Source: Gemmiger_A avium (GTDB lineage Bacteria > Bacillota > Clostridia > Oscillospirales > Ruminococcaceae). From it: a stretch of 20,848 nucleotides of DNA. Shown one piece after another: positions 7,729 to 14,866 of this stretch (the first letter of the stretch is position 1; each line of letters begins with the position of its first letter). The position numbers were made by a program, and so were the translations under genes. The stretch spans positions 1 to 20,848 of the forward strand of contig DXFE01000051.1 of assembly GCA_019114585.1 (NCBI GenBank). Direction: 5' to 3'. The notes beneath the pieces are model-generated. The model did no database searches, had not been told where the DNA came from, and saw only the letters and a program-made list of their open reading frames with translations.

Positions 7729-7749
7729 GCCGCCCCGCACGGGGGCGGC
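7729..7749 (-). other. GC-rich hairpin in the leader of the acetyltransferase-kinase gene
   Basis: An 8-bp GC-only stem (7729-7736 with 7742-7749) and 5-nt loop in the predicted 5' leader. On the minus strand it is followed after 3 nt by AATTTTT, so it may act as a weak attenuator or as an mRNA-stability element. The function is not shown. Confidence 0.45.
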
Positions 7750-7760
7750 CTTGTGGTATC

Positions 7761-7789
7761 AGTGTAGCATAAAACCGCCCGGCGGGCAA
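7761..7789 (-). promoter_or_regulatory. Promoter of the acetyltransferase-kinase / phosphoesterase operon
   Basis: On the minus strand TTGCCC (7789-7784), 17-bp spacer, TACACT (7766-7761). The transcript would start near 7754, giving a leader of about 52 nt with one hairpin before the ATG at 7702. Confidence 0.65.
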
Positions 7790-7797
7790 GGTGAACC

Positions 7798-7829
7798 GGC
7801 CGGTTACGGATGGTATGGCCGGTTTCGGA
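7798..7829. repeat. Two 13-bp direct repeats upstream of the kinase promoter
   Basis: GGCCGGTTACGGA (7798-7810) and GGCCGGTTTCGGA (7817-7829) differ at one base and start 19 bp apart, nearly two helical turns. The first copy overlaps a perfect 12-bp palindrome AACCGGCCGGTT (7794-7805). They lie just upstream of the -35 box, the usual position for an activator site. Confidence 0.6.
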
Positions 7830-7844
7830 GCAGGCTGTGCAAAG

Positions 7845-7880
7845 AAAAAAGGGCCGCGCCCCGGAAAGGGACACGACCCT
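7845..7880 (-). terminator. Intrinsic terminator of the MarR-ABC exporter operon
   Basis: Minus-strand hairpin: arms 7868-7880 and 7850-7862 form 13 pairs (three G-U) with a 5-nt loop, followed by TTTTTT (7850-7845). It begins 13 bp after the stop codon of the ABC gene. Confidence 0.88.
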
Positions 7881-7892
7881 GGTATACAGCGC

Positions 7893-9809
7893 TTATTCCA
7901 GTTCGAACGCGCCGGTATACAGCTGATAGTACTTGCCTTTTTCGGCAATCAGCTTGTCGTGGCTGCCGCGCTCGATGATGCGGCCATGCTCCAGCACCAT
8001 GATCACGTCCGAGTTCTGCACGGTGGACAGCCGGTGCGCGATGACAAATACGGTGCGGCCGTACATCAGCGCATCCATACCGGCCTGCACAATGGCCTCG
8101 GTGCGGGTATCGATGGAGGAGGTGGCCTCGTCCAGGATCATGACCGGCGGATCAGCCACCGCCGCCCGGGCGATGCTGAGCAGCTGCCGCTGCCCCTGGG
8201 ACAGGCCGCTGCCGTCCCCTTCCAGCACCGTCTGGTAGCCGTTGGGCAGCATGCGGATAAAACTGTCGGCGTTGGCCAGCTTGGCGGCGGCGATACATTC
8301 CTCGTCGGTGGCGTTCAGGCGGCCGTAGCGGATGTTCTCCATGACGGTGCCGGTGAACAGGTTCACGTCCTGCAGCACCACGCCCAGGGAACGGCGCAGG
8401 TCGGCTTTTTTGATCTTGTTGATGTTGATGCCGTCGTAGCGGATCTTGCCGTCCGCAATGTCGTAGAACCGGTTGATCAGGTTGGTGATGGTGGTCTTGC
8501 CCGCGCCGGTAGCGCCCACAAAGGCCAGCTTTTGGCCCGGCTCCGCATACATGCAGATGTCGTGCAGGATAGGCTTGTCGGGGGTATAGGCAAAGTCCAC
8601 ATGGTCGAACACCACGTTGCCCTGCAGCTTGGTGTAGGTCACGGTGCCGTCGTGATGGGGATGTTTCCAGGCCCACATGCCGGTGGATTCCTCGGTCTCT
8701 TCCAGCTCGCCGTCCTGGTTGTAGCGGGCGTTGACCAGGGTCACATAGCCGTGGTCTTCCTCGCTGGGCTCATCCATCAGCTCAAAGATACGGGATGCGC
8801 CCGCCAGCGCCATGATCACGTTGTTGAACTGCTGGCTGACCTGGGCAATCGGGTTGACGAAGCTGCGGGACATGGTCAGGAAGGAGGCGATGGTGCCCAG
8901 GGTCAGGGTGCTGACCCCGGCCAGGCCGATGTTGCCCACCCCGATAATGGCCATGGCGCCGCCGACCACCGCCAGCAGCACATACAGCACGTAGCCCAGG
9001 CTGGCCACCACCGGCATGATGACGTTGCCCATCATGTTGGCGTTGGTGGACGCCTCGCACAGGCGGTCGTTGTGGAAGTCGAAGGCTTCCCGGGCTTTCT
9101 GCTCGTGGCAGAATACCTTGACCACCTTCTGGCCGTTGATCATTTCCTCAATATAGCCGTTTACCTCGCCCAGGGTCTGCTGCTGCTGCACGAAGAAGCA
9201 GCCGCTGTGGCCGGCGATGTACCGCACCACCCACAGCAGGAACACCGCGAACAGCACCACAAACAGGGTCAGGGGCACGCTCAGGTAGAGCATCGAGAAG
9301 AACACCGCTATGATCGTCACACAGCTGGAGAACAGCTGCGGCATGCTCTGGCTGATCATCTGACGCAGGGTATCGGTATCGTTGGTGTAATAGCTCATCA
9401 CGTCGCCGTGGGTGTGGGTATCAAAATAAGAGATGGGCAGGGTCTGCATGTGGTTGAACATCTCGTCACGGATGCGCTTCAGGGTACCCTGCGCCACCAC
9501 CGCCATCAGACGGTTGTAGAACAGGGTGCAGAGTACGCCCGCGATATACACAAAGGCCATGCCGGTGATGGCCTTGGCCAGGCCGGTAAAGACCGGGTTG
9601 CTTTCCAGCAGAAGCGGGGAAATGTAGTCATCGATCAGCCGCTGCAGGAACAGGGCCGAAGCCGCGTTGGCAAAGGCGCTGACCAGGATGCAGATGACCA
9701 CCAGCACCAGCTGCACCCGGTACTGGGACATATAGCCTAGCAGGCGGCGGATGGTGCCGGGCTTGAAGCGCATCAGGGGCGCCTCGGGCTTATTGCCGGA
9801 TTCACGCAT
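7893..9809 (-). CDS. ABC exporter half-transporter, canonical ATPase subunit of a heterodimer
   Basis: A 638-residue type IV ABC exporter half: six membrane helices (about residues 33-320), then an ATPase domain (about 397-638). Motifs: Walker A GATGAGKT (432-439), signature LSQGQ (536-540), Walker B ILDEA with catalytic Glu (D560, E561), switch His H592 in VIAHRLST. A charged insert of about 45 residues (346-391) separates the two domains, as in some large BmrD/YheH-type subunits. Start at ATG 9809 (AGGAGAGG upstream) overlaps the partner gene by 8 nt. Together with the degenerate partner it should form a BmrCD/LmrCD/TM287-288-like drug or lipid exporter in which only one composite ATP site hydrolyses. 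The substrate is unknown; MarR control points to toxic compounds. Confidence 0.93.
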   Translation of the reverse strand: MRESGNKPEAPLMRFKPGTIRRLLGYMSQYRVQLVLVVICILVSAFANAASALFLQRLIDDYISPLLLESNPVFTGLAKAITGMAFVYIAGVLCTLFYNRLMAVVAQGTLKRIRDEMFNHMQTLPISYFDTHTHGDVMSYYTNDTDTLRQMISQSMPQLFSSCVTIIAVFFSMLYLSVPLTLFVVLFAVFLLWVVRYIAGHSGCFFVQQQQTLGEVNGYIEEMINGQKVVKVFCHEQKAREAFDFHNDRLCEASTNANMMGNVIMPVVASLGYVLYVLLAVVGGAMAIIGVGNIGLAGVSTLTLGTIASFLTMSRSFVNPIAQVSQQFNNVIMALAGASRIFELMDEPSEEDHGYVTLVNARYNQDGELEETEESTGMWAWKHPHHDGTVTYTKLQGNVVFDHVDFAYTPDKPILHDICMYAEPGQKLAFVGATGAGKTTITNLINRFYDIADGKIRYDGININKIKKADLRRSLGVVLQDVNLFTGTVMENIRYGRLNATDEECIAAAKLANADSFIRMLPNGYQTVLEGDGSGLSQGQRQLLSIARAAVADPPVMILDEATSSIDTRTEAIVQAGMDALMYGRTVFVIAHRLSTVQNSDVIMVLEHGRIIERGSHDKLIAEKGKYYQLYTGAFELE

Positions 9810-11547
9810 TCTGATCCTCTCCTTTCTTGTTCTGGGATTCATAGGCCTCCCGATAGATAGCACAGGTCTGCAGCAGCTGGTCATGGTTGCCCAGGCCCAC
9901 AATGCGGCCCGCATCCAGCACAATGATCTGGTCCGCGTCCTGGATGGAGGACACACGCTGCGCAATGATGATCTTGGTGGTATCGGGGATCTCCTGGGCA
10001 AAAGCACGGCGGATACGGGCATCGGTCTCGGTATCCACGGCGCTGGTGGAGTCGTCCAAAATCAGGATCTTGGGCTTTTTCAGCAGCGCGCGGGCAATAC
10101 ACAGCCGCTGCTTCTGGCCGCCGGACACGTTGGAACCGCCCTGCTCGATGTAGGTATCATAGCCGTCGGGCATCTGCTGGATAAACTCATCCGCGCAGGC
10201 CAGCTGGCAGGCATGGAGCATCTGCTTGTCGGTGGCGTGTTCGTCGCCCCAGCGCAGGTTATCCTTGATGGTGCCGGAGAACAGAACGTTCTTCTGCAGC
10301 ACCATGGCTACCTGGTTGCGCAGGGTCTCCAGGTCGTAATCGCGCACGTCCACGCCGCCTACCTTGACGCTGCCGCCGGTCACGTCATACAGACGGGGGA
10401 TCAGCTGCACCAGGCTGGACTTGGAAGAGCCGGTGCCGCCCAGGATACCCACCGTCTGGCCGGAGGCAATATGCAGGTTCACATGGTCCAGCACGGGGTG
10501 TTCTGCTTTGCGGGCATAGGAGAAGGTCACATCGTCAAAGTCGATGGAGCCGTCCTTGACCGTCTCCACCGGGTTGGGGCCGTTTTTCAGGTCGCTCTCT
10601 TCGGTAAGGACTTCCACAATACGCTCGGCAGAGGCCCGGGAGATGGTGATCATCACCAGCACCATGGACAGGGCCATCAGGCTCATCAGAATCTGCAGCG
10701 AATAGTTGAACAGGCTCATGAGCAGGCCGGTGGTGAGCTCGGTGCCGCCGGACAGAACGATAATCCGCGCGCCCAGCCAGCACAGCAGCAGGGTGCAGGT
10801 GTACATGGCAGCCTGCATCAAAGGCATGTTGAACGCCAGGGTCTTCTCGGCCTTGGAGAAGTCCTTGTAAATGCTCTGGGAGATGTCGTCGAACTTTTTG
10901 TTCTCAAAATCCTCCCGGGTAAAGGACTTGACCACCCGGATGCCCCGCAGGTTTTCCTGCACCACCTGGTTCAGCTTATCGTAGGTGCGGAACACCCGCT
11001 CAAAGACCGGATGGGTACGGCGCATAATAATGTACAGGCCGATGAACAGCAGCGGCGCGGCCCCCAGGAAGATCAGGGACAGCTCCCGGTGGATGCTGAA
11101 GGAGACGATCATGGCCACCACCAGCAGAACCGGGCAGCGGATGGCCAGACGTACGATCATCTGATAGGCCATCTGCACGTTGGTCACGTCGGTGGTCAGA
11201 CGGGTTACAATGCTGGCCGTGGAGAACCGGTCAATGTTGGAGAAGGAAAAATCCTGTACCCGGTAATACATATCCTGGCGCAGGTTGCGGGCAAAGCCGC
11301 AGGCCGCCCGGGCCGCGTACCGGCCGCCCAGCGCACCGAAGGTCAGCGCCAGCACCGCACTGAGCAGCAGCACCGCACCGTATCCCAGCACCACGTTCAT
11401 GTTGCCCTGGTCGATGCCTTTATCGATCAGGTCCGCCATGACGCGGGGGATCAGAATGTCCAGCCCCACCTCCAATACGGTAAAAAGCATCGCCAGCGCG
11501 GATACTTTTTTGTACTGTCGGATGGAGGCGGCAAGCTTTTTGATCAT
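9802..11547 (-). CDS. ABC exporter half-transporter, degenerate ATPase subunit of a heterodimer
   Basis: A 581-residue type IV half-transporter with six membrane helices (about residues 16-300) and an ATPase domain (about 335-581). Its own ATP site is degenerate: Walker A is GGTGSSKS (370-377, Ser for the usual second Gly), the catalytic Glu after Walker B is Asp (D499 in ILDDS), and the switch His is Gln (Q530 in IIIAQRVSS). Its signature VSGGQ (474-478) is intact and would complete the active site of the partner, whose own signature is the altered LSQGQ. This exact pattern defines asymmetric heterodimeric exporters. The start at 11547 is preferred because AAAGGAGG lies 9 nt upstream; an ATG at 11568 would place that site inside the gene. 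It precedes its partner with an 8-nt overlap. Confidence 0.93.
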   Translation of the reverse strand: MIKKLAASIRQYKKVSALAMLFTVLEVGLDILIPRVMADLIDKGIDQGNMNVVLGYGAVLLLSAVLALTFGALGGRYAARAACGFARNLRQDMYYRVQDFSFSNIDRFSTASIVTRLTTDVTNVQMAYQMIVRLAIRCPVLLVVAMIVSFSIHRELSLIFLGAAPLLFIGLYIIMRRTHPVFERVFRTYDKLNQVVQENLRGIRVVKSFTREDFENKKFDDISQSIYKDFSKAEKTLAFNMPLMQAAMYTCTLLLCWLGARIIVLSGGTELTTGLLMSLFNYSLQILMSLMALSMVLVMITISRASAERIVEVLTEESDLKNGPNPVETVKDGSIDFDDVTFSYARKAEHPVLDHVNLHIASGQTVGILGGTGSSKSSLVQLIPRLYDVTGGSVKVGGVDVRDYDLETLRNQVAMVLQKNVLFSGTIKDNLRWGDEHATDKQMLHACQLACADEFIQQMPDGYDTYIEQGGSNVSGGQKQRLCIARALLKKPKILILDDSTSAVDTETDARIRRAFAQEIPDTTKIIIAQRVSSIQDADQIIVLDAGRIVGLGNHDQLLQTCAIYREAYESQNKKGEDQNA

Positions 11548-11603
11548 ATGTCGAATCCTCCTTTTCATACGGACCGGCCGCAGCCGGGTCTTTCAGGTCG
11601 AAC

Positions 11604-11620
11604 TGTTTCCGTCGGAAACA
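11604..11620. promoter_or_regulatory. Palindrome upstream of the ABC exporter genes, possible MarR operator
   Basis: TGTTTCCG-T-CGGAAACA, a perfect 8-bp inverted repeat around one base, in the 127-bp gap between marR and the exporter genes. It shares TGTTT-N6/7-AAACA with the site at 12158-12173 by the marR promoter. No clear separate promoter is visible in this gap. Confidence 0.55.
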
Positions 11621-11674
11621 ATGTTGTAGATCAAACAATCTGCTTATGCCGATATGCCCCGCAGGGCAGACCGG

Positions 11675-12106
11675 TCATTCCTTCAGGTTTTCCTGCAGGC
11701 GCTGCAGAAAGTCAAACAGCTGCTCCAGCTCCTCGTCGGAAAATCCCTTGGCAAGCCGGGCCTCCATGCGAACCATGTTCGCGTCTGCCATCTGGTGCAC
11801 CGCCCGCCCCTGCTCGGTAAGTACCAGCTTTTTCAGCCGCGCGTCTCCCGGCACCGGAAGCCGCTGGATCAGCCCTTTTTCTTCCATAAGTTTGACCACC
11901 TTGGACACGGTGGATCGGGTAACAGAGAAATGCTCTTCGATATCCTTCTGGTACACATCGTGGTCCTCGTTGCGGGCCAGATATTTCATGATCCACCCGT
12001 TTCCTCCGGTGGCTTTGTGCAGCATTTTCCCGTCGGCCTGGTTGTCCAGCTCCCGGCGGATCATGGTGGAAATCCGGATCAGCTGAATGCCGAGAATTTT
12101 TTCCAT
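11675..12106 (-). CDS. MarR family transcriptional regulator
   Basis: A 143-residue winged helix-turn-helix protein of the MarR family. The DNA-binding region runs from about residue 49 to 97: the helix-turn-helix VYQKDIEEHFSVTRSTVSKV (51-70) continuing into VKLMEEKGLIQR, then a wing PVPGDARLKKLVLT with the conserved Asp-x-Arg (D88, R90). Flanking helices form the dimer interface. Start ATG 12106 has AGGA 7 nt upstream; a longer frame is open but crosses the operator region. It is the first gene of the operon with the two ABC exporter subunits, a common arrangement in which the regulator represses its own operon and releases DNA on binding a drug-like ligand. The ligand is unknown. Confidence 0.93.
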   Translation of the reverse strand: MEKILGIQLIRISTMIRRELDNQADGKMLHKATGGNGWIMKYLARNEDHDVYQKDIEEHFSVTRSTVSKVVKLMEEKGLIQRLPVPGDARLKKLVLTEQGRAVHQMADANMVRMEARLAKGFSDEELEQLFDFLQRLQENLKE

Positions 12107-12157
12107 CTCTTTGTCCTGCCTCTCTGTATGTTGCCGGAGTTTTCTCCAGCGCAATAT

Positions 12158-12173
12158 TGTTTCCAATCAAACA
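12158..12173. promoter_or_regulatory. Inverted repeat near the marR promoter, possible operator
   Basis: TGTTT-N6-AAACA between the predicted transcript start and the marR ATG. It resembles the palindrome at 11604-11620 (both begin TGTTTCC), as expected if MarR binds both. Confidence 0.5.
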
Positions 12174-12200
12174 GTTCGCCATAGAACAATTATAGCGAAC
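12174..12200. promoter_or_regulatory. GTTCGC-N15-GCGAAC inverted repeat over the marR -10 box
   Basis: Arms 12174-12179 and 12195-12200 flank the -10 element. A palindrome AACATGTT (12198-12205) sits in the promoter spacer. Either could be a repressor site; which of them is bound is not known. Confidence 0.4.
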
Positions 12201-12216
12201 ATGTTATAAATGTCAA
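12189..12216 (-). promoter_or_regulatory. Promoter of the marR-ABC exporter operon
   Basis: On the minus strand consensus TTGACA (12216-12211), 16-bp spacer, consensus TATAAT (12194-12189). It is the best match to a sigma-A promoter in the window, which fits an operon kept off by a repressor. Confidence 0.88.
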
Positions 12217-12339
12217 TCATTTTTTCCCGATTTGTTTTGCCGCACAAATTCCAGCGCTTTCCACAGATTTCTTCTCTGTATTTTATACAAGCCGCTCCGA
12301 ATCCGGTGTTTTTCCGTTGAAAACCAAGCGGAACAAGAC
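12217..12339. other. Intergenic stretch with no recognisable gene
   Basis: AT-richer spacer between the marR promoter and the glpK terminator (both on -). Only a weak hairpin (ACAGA/TCTGT near 12263-12278) is visible. Short open frames here lack ribosome binding sites. Confidence 0.6.
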
Positions 12340-12368
12340 AAAAAGAGAGGGCCTTGCGGCCCCCTCTC
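12340..12368 (-). terminator. Intrinsic terminator of glpP-glpK
   Basis: Minus-strand hairpin GAGAGGG-GG-CC / GGCCCTCTC (2-nt bulge, GCAA loop) followed by TTTTT (12344-12340), about 33 bp after the glpK stop codon. Confidence 0.85.
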
Positions 12369-12400
12369 AATTATTTGCGAAAATTCGAGTATGCAGGGTA

Positions 12401-13891
12401 TCAGTCCTCTGCCCAGTCCTTGGCGCGCTGCACGGCTTTCTGCCAGCCGGCCTGCAGGCGCTGCCGCTGCTCTTCGGGCATGGCAGGCTCGTAGAGTTTA
12501 TCCAGCGTCCACTGGGCGCGGATATCGTCCAGGCTGCTCCACACGCCGGTAGCAAGGCCGGCCAGATAGGCCGCACCCAGAGCCGTGGTCTCCCGGATCA
12601 TGGGCCGGCGGATGGTACGGCCCACAATGTCCGCCTGGAACTGCATCAGGAAGTTGTTGGCGGATGCGCCGCCATCCACCCGCAGTTCCCGCAGGCGAAT
12701 CCCGGTATCCTCTTCCATGGCCTGCAGCACGTCGCCGGTCTGGTAGGCAATGGCCTCCAGGCTGGCCCGGATGATGTGGTTGCGGCCCGCGCCCCGGGTC
12801 AGGCCCAGGATCGCGCCCCGGGCGTACATATCCCAATGAGGCGCACCCAGACCGGTAAAGGCGGGCACCACATAAACACCGGCACTGTCCTTGACCTTCT
12901 TGGCAAAGTATTCTGTATCGGAGGCTTCCGTGATGAGGTGCAGCTCATCACGCAGCCACTGCACCACTGCACCGCCCACAAAGACGCTGCCTTCCAGCGC
13001 GTACTGCACCTTGCCGTCAATGCCGATGGCAATGGTGGTAAGCAGTCCGTTTTTGCTCTGATACATGGTGTCGCCGGTGTTCATCAGCAAGAAGCAGCCG
13101 GTTCCGTATGTATTCTTGGCCTCGCCGGGTTCAAAGCAGGTCTGGCCGAACAGCGCAGCCTGCTGGTCACCCGCAATGCCCGCGATGGGCACCTCCACAC
13201 CCTGGATGTTCACATAGCCGTAGACCTGGCTGCACCCCCGCACCGAGGGCAGCATGTTCATCGGAATGTTCAGCCGGCGGCAGATGGTCTCGTCCCAGCA
13301 CAGGTCCCGGATGTTGTACAGCATGGTGCGGCTGGCGTTGGTGTAGTCGGTCACATGCACCGCGCCGCCGGTCAGCTTCCAGATCAGCCAGGTATCCACT
13401 GTGCCAAACAGCAGCTGTCCCGCCTCGGCCTTTTCCCGGGCGCCGGGCACATTGTCCAGAATCCACTGGATCTTGGTGCCGGAGAAGTAGGCGTCCACCA
13501 GCAGGCCGGTACGCTCCTTTACATAGTTGGTAAATTCCGTATCCGCCTTCAGTTCCTCACAAAGGGCAGCGGTACGGCGGCACTGCCACACAATCGCATT
13601 GTATACCGGACGGCCGCTCTCCTTGTCCCACACAATGGCCGTTTCACGCTGGTTGGTGATGCCGATACCGGCGATCTCCTCCGGCGCCACCCCGCTCTGG
13701 GCCAGCACCTCCATCAGCACGCCATACTGGCTGGAGTAGATTTCCATCGGGTCGTGCTCCACCCAACCGGGGTGGGGATAGTGCTGGGTGAACTCTTTCT
13801 GGGCCATCTGCACAATGTTCTGATGCTCGTCAAACAGAATGCAGCGGCTGCTGGTGGTTCCCTGATCCAGGGCGATCACATATTTTTTCAC
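12401..13891 (-). CDS. glpK: Glycerol kinase
   Basis: A 496-residue FGGY-family kinase that converts glycerol and ATP to glycerol 3-phosphate in the cytosol, trapping glycerol for catabolism. Full length and highly typical: N-terminal ATP motif ALDQGTTSSR (7-16), glycerol-site residues in TNQRET (79-84) and AYFSGTKI (134-141), GTVDTWLIWKLTGG (163-176), GDQQAALFGQ with catalytic-type Asp (D242), and DGGASANNFLMQF in the C-terminal ATPase lobe. The start is GTG at 13891 with AAAGGAGG 9 nt upstream. It follows glpP by 65 bp with no terminator between, so the two are probably co-transcribed. The loop YGYVNIQGVEVPIAG lacks the His that PTS HPr phosphorylates in many Firmicute enzymes. Confidence 0.97.
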   Translation of the reverse strand: MKKYVIALDQGTTSSRCILFDEHQNIVQMAQKEFTQHYPHPGWVEHDPMEIYSSQYGVLMEVLAQSGVAPEEIAGIGITNQRETAIVWDKESGRPVYNAIVWQCRRTAALCEELKADTEFTNYVKERTGLLVDAYFSGTKIQWILDNVPGAREKAEAGQLLFGTVDTWLIWKLTGGAVHVTDYTNASRTMLYNIRDLCWDETICRRLNIPMNMLPSVRGCSQVYGYVNIQGVEVPIAGIAGDQQAALFGQTCFEPGEAKNTYGTGCFLLMNTGDTMYQSKNGLLTTIAIGIDGKVQYALEGSVFVGGAVVQWLRDELHLITEASDTEYFAKKVKDSAGVYVVPAFTGLGAPHWDMYARGAILGLTRGAGRNHIIRASLEAIAYQTGDVLQAMEEDTGIRLRELRVDGGASANNFLMQFQADIVGRTIRRPMIRETTALGAAYLAGLATGVWSSLDDIRAQWTLDKLYEPAMPEEQRQRLQAGWQKAVQRAKDWAED

Positions 13892-13956
13892 GGTGGAACG
13901 CCTCCTTTAATTATAGATGGCAAGGATATGCGCCGCGCCGGGCGCTGAATCAACAT

Positions 13957-14529
13957 TTACATAGCCCAGACCGCCGGGCAGGTGGTGGACACCGCCGCCG
14001 CTCCCGCACGCATGGCCGCCATAACCTCTTCTTTGTATTTAATCAGGCCGCCGGCAATCACCGGTGTGGAGGTAGTCTGGGTGATTTCCGCGATCACCCG
14101 CGGCATAATGCCGGGCAAAATCTCAATAAAATCCGGTTTGCCCACACCCAGCTGGGCAGGCAGGTTGGACAGCGCCAGTGAATCCAGGATAAACGCCCGC
14201 TGTACCGTGAGCAGCCCCAGATGGCGCGCCCGGCGCACCAGCGTGGGTTTGGTGGAAATGATGCCGTCCGGCGCGCACATCCGTGCCAGACCATCCACCG
14301 CTACCTCCCGCTGGCTGAGGCCGTCCACCAGATCAATATGCACGATGGCCAGTTTTCCGGCCGCCTGAACCTGCTGCACCAGGCCCGCCACGCTGAGCAC
14401 TGTACCGAACAGCAGAAAGATCACTTCGCATTCGCTCTGCAGCGCCTGCTGCAGGCCTGCTTCGTCCTTGACCGCCGCAATCACCGGGCAGTCCAGCAGA
14501 CGCTGTTTCTTGGATTGGATATCCTCCAC
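13957..14529 (-). CDS. glpP: Glycerol-3-phosphate responsive antiterminator
   Basis: A 190-residue protein of the GlpP family. In Bacillus subtilis GlpP, when loaded with glycerol 3-phosphate, binds leader mRNA of glp genes and prevents termination at a leader hairpin. Family features: the N-terminal CPVIAAVKDEAGLQQAL (14-30), HIDLVDGL (64-71), GIISTKPTLV (89-98), PDFIEILPG (132-140) and PVIAGGLI (156-163), all consistent with its phosphate-binding TIM-barrel-like fold. The start is set at GTG 14529, 8 nt after AGGGAG; another GTG at 14538 is too close to that site. It lies upstream of glpK in one operon, and its own leader contains a terminator, suggesting autoregulation. Identification is firm; the RNA targets are inferred from position. 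Confidence 0.94.
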   Translation of the reverse strand: MEDIQSKKQRLLDCPVIAAVKDEAGLQQALQSECEVIFLLFGTVLSVAGLVQQVQAAGKLAIVHIDLVDGLSQREVAVDGLARMCAPDGIISTKPTLVRRARHLGLLTVQRAFILDSLALSNLPAQLGVGKPDFIEILPGIMPRVIAEITQTTSTPVIAGGLIKYKEEVMAAMRAGAAAVSTTCPAVWAM

Positions 14530-14577
14530 GTTCCACACTCCCTGTCCGGCGCAAGATTGATAAAAAATAAACAGTTG

Positions 14578-14611
14578 AAAAGAGCGGGGCGAACCGCAGC
14601 TCGCCCCGCTC
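14578..14611 (-). terminator. Leader terminator upstream of glpP
   Basis: Minus-strand hairpin: 11-bp stem GAGCGGGGCGA / TCGCCCCGCTC (14611-14601 with 14592-14582), 8-nt loop, then TTTT. It lies between the promoter (14634-14662) and the glpP start, so transcripts must read through it to express glpP-glpK. It is a candidate target for GlpP antitermination. Confidence 0.8.
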
Positions 14612-14633
14612 CCACACTCTACCGGACAAGAGT

Positions 14634-14662
14634 ATTATGGCAGATTCGCCACAAAAAGTAAA
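14634..14662 (-). promoter_or_regulatory. Promoter of glpP-glpK
   Basis: On the minus strand TTTACT (14662-14657), 17-bp spacer, CATAAT (14639-14634). The start would be near 14627, only about 16 nt before the leader hairpin. Confidence 0.65.
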
Positions 14663-14741
14663 GCAGCTGAACAAAAAAACAGCTTTTTCGACAAATAAAA
14701 CGCCAGATTATGCACACATTTCACAAATTTACTTTTGCCTA

Positions 14742-14771
14742 TTGACGCGAAACTGGGCAAGATGGTAGTAT
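14742..14771 (+). promoter_or_regulatory. Promoter of the membrane-bound hydrolase gene
   Basis: TTGACG (14742-14747), 18-bp spacer, TAGTAT (14766-14771). The start near 14778 gives a long leader of about 166 nt containing a terminator-like hairpin. It is divergent from the glpP promoter, 80 bp away. Confidence 0.65.
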
Positions 14772-14805
14772 GAAAACAACAAAATGCTCCGGAGATGCGA
14801 AAGCG

Positions 14806-14845
14806 GGCGTGAAGGCAATTCGATATGTGCCTTTGCGTCTTTTTT
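14806..14845 (+). terminator. Attenuator-like terminator in the hydrolase leader
   Basis: A 12-pair stem (14806-14817 with 14828-14839, three G-U pairs), 10-nt loop, then six T residues (14840-14845). It sits between the promoter and the ribosome binding site, so it would stop transcription unless overridden. No known riboswitch class was recognised in the short RNA before it. Confidence 0.7.
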
Positions 14846-14866
14846 CATGTTCGGCGCATAAAGATG

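Noticed and set aside
7703..7948. N-terminal extension of the acetyltransferase-kinase frame
   Set aside because: The extension spans the operon promoter, the direct repeats and the upstream terminator. GGGAGG precedes the ATG at 7702, where the Rossmann motif begins.
9810..10022. N-terminal extension of the canonical ABC subunit
   Set aside because: It lies wholly inside the ATPase domain of the partner gene in another frame; ATG 9809 has a good ribosome binding site and the expected 8-nt overlap.
12167..12370. Small gene upstream of marR on the minus strand
   Set aside because: The frame crosses the marR promoter and the glpK terminator, has no ribosome binding site, and its translation resembles no protein.
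14663..14741. Possible catabolite-control (cre) or Crp/Fnr site between the divergent glpP and hydrolase promoters
   Set aside because: Motifs such as TTTGTGAAATGTGTGCA show only partial symmetry and do not match a consensus well. A short AGCTG/CAGCT stem with T-run is also present but too weak to call.
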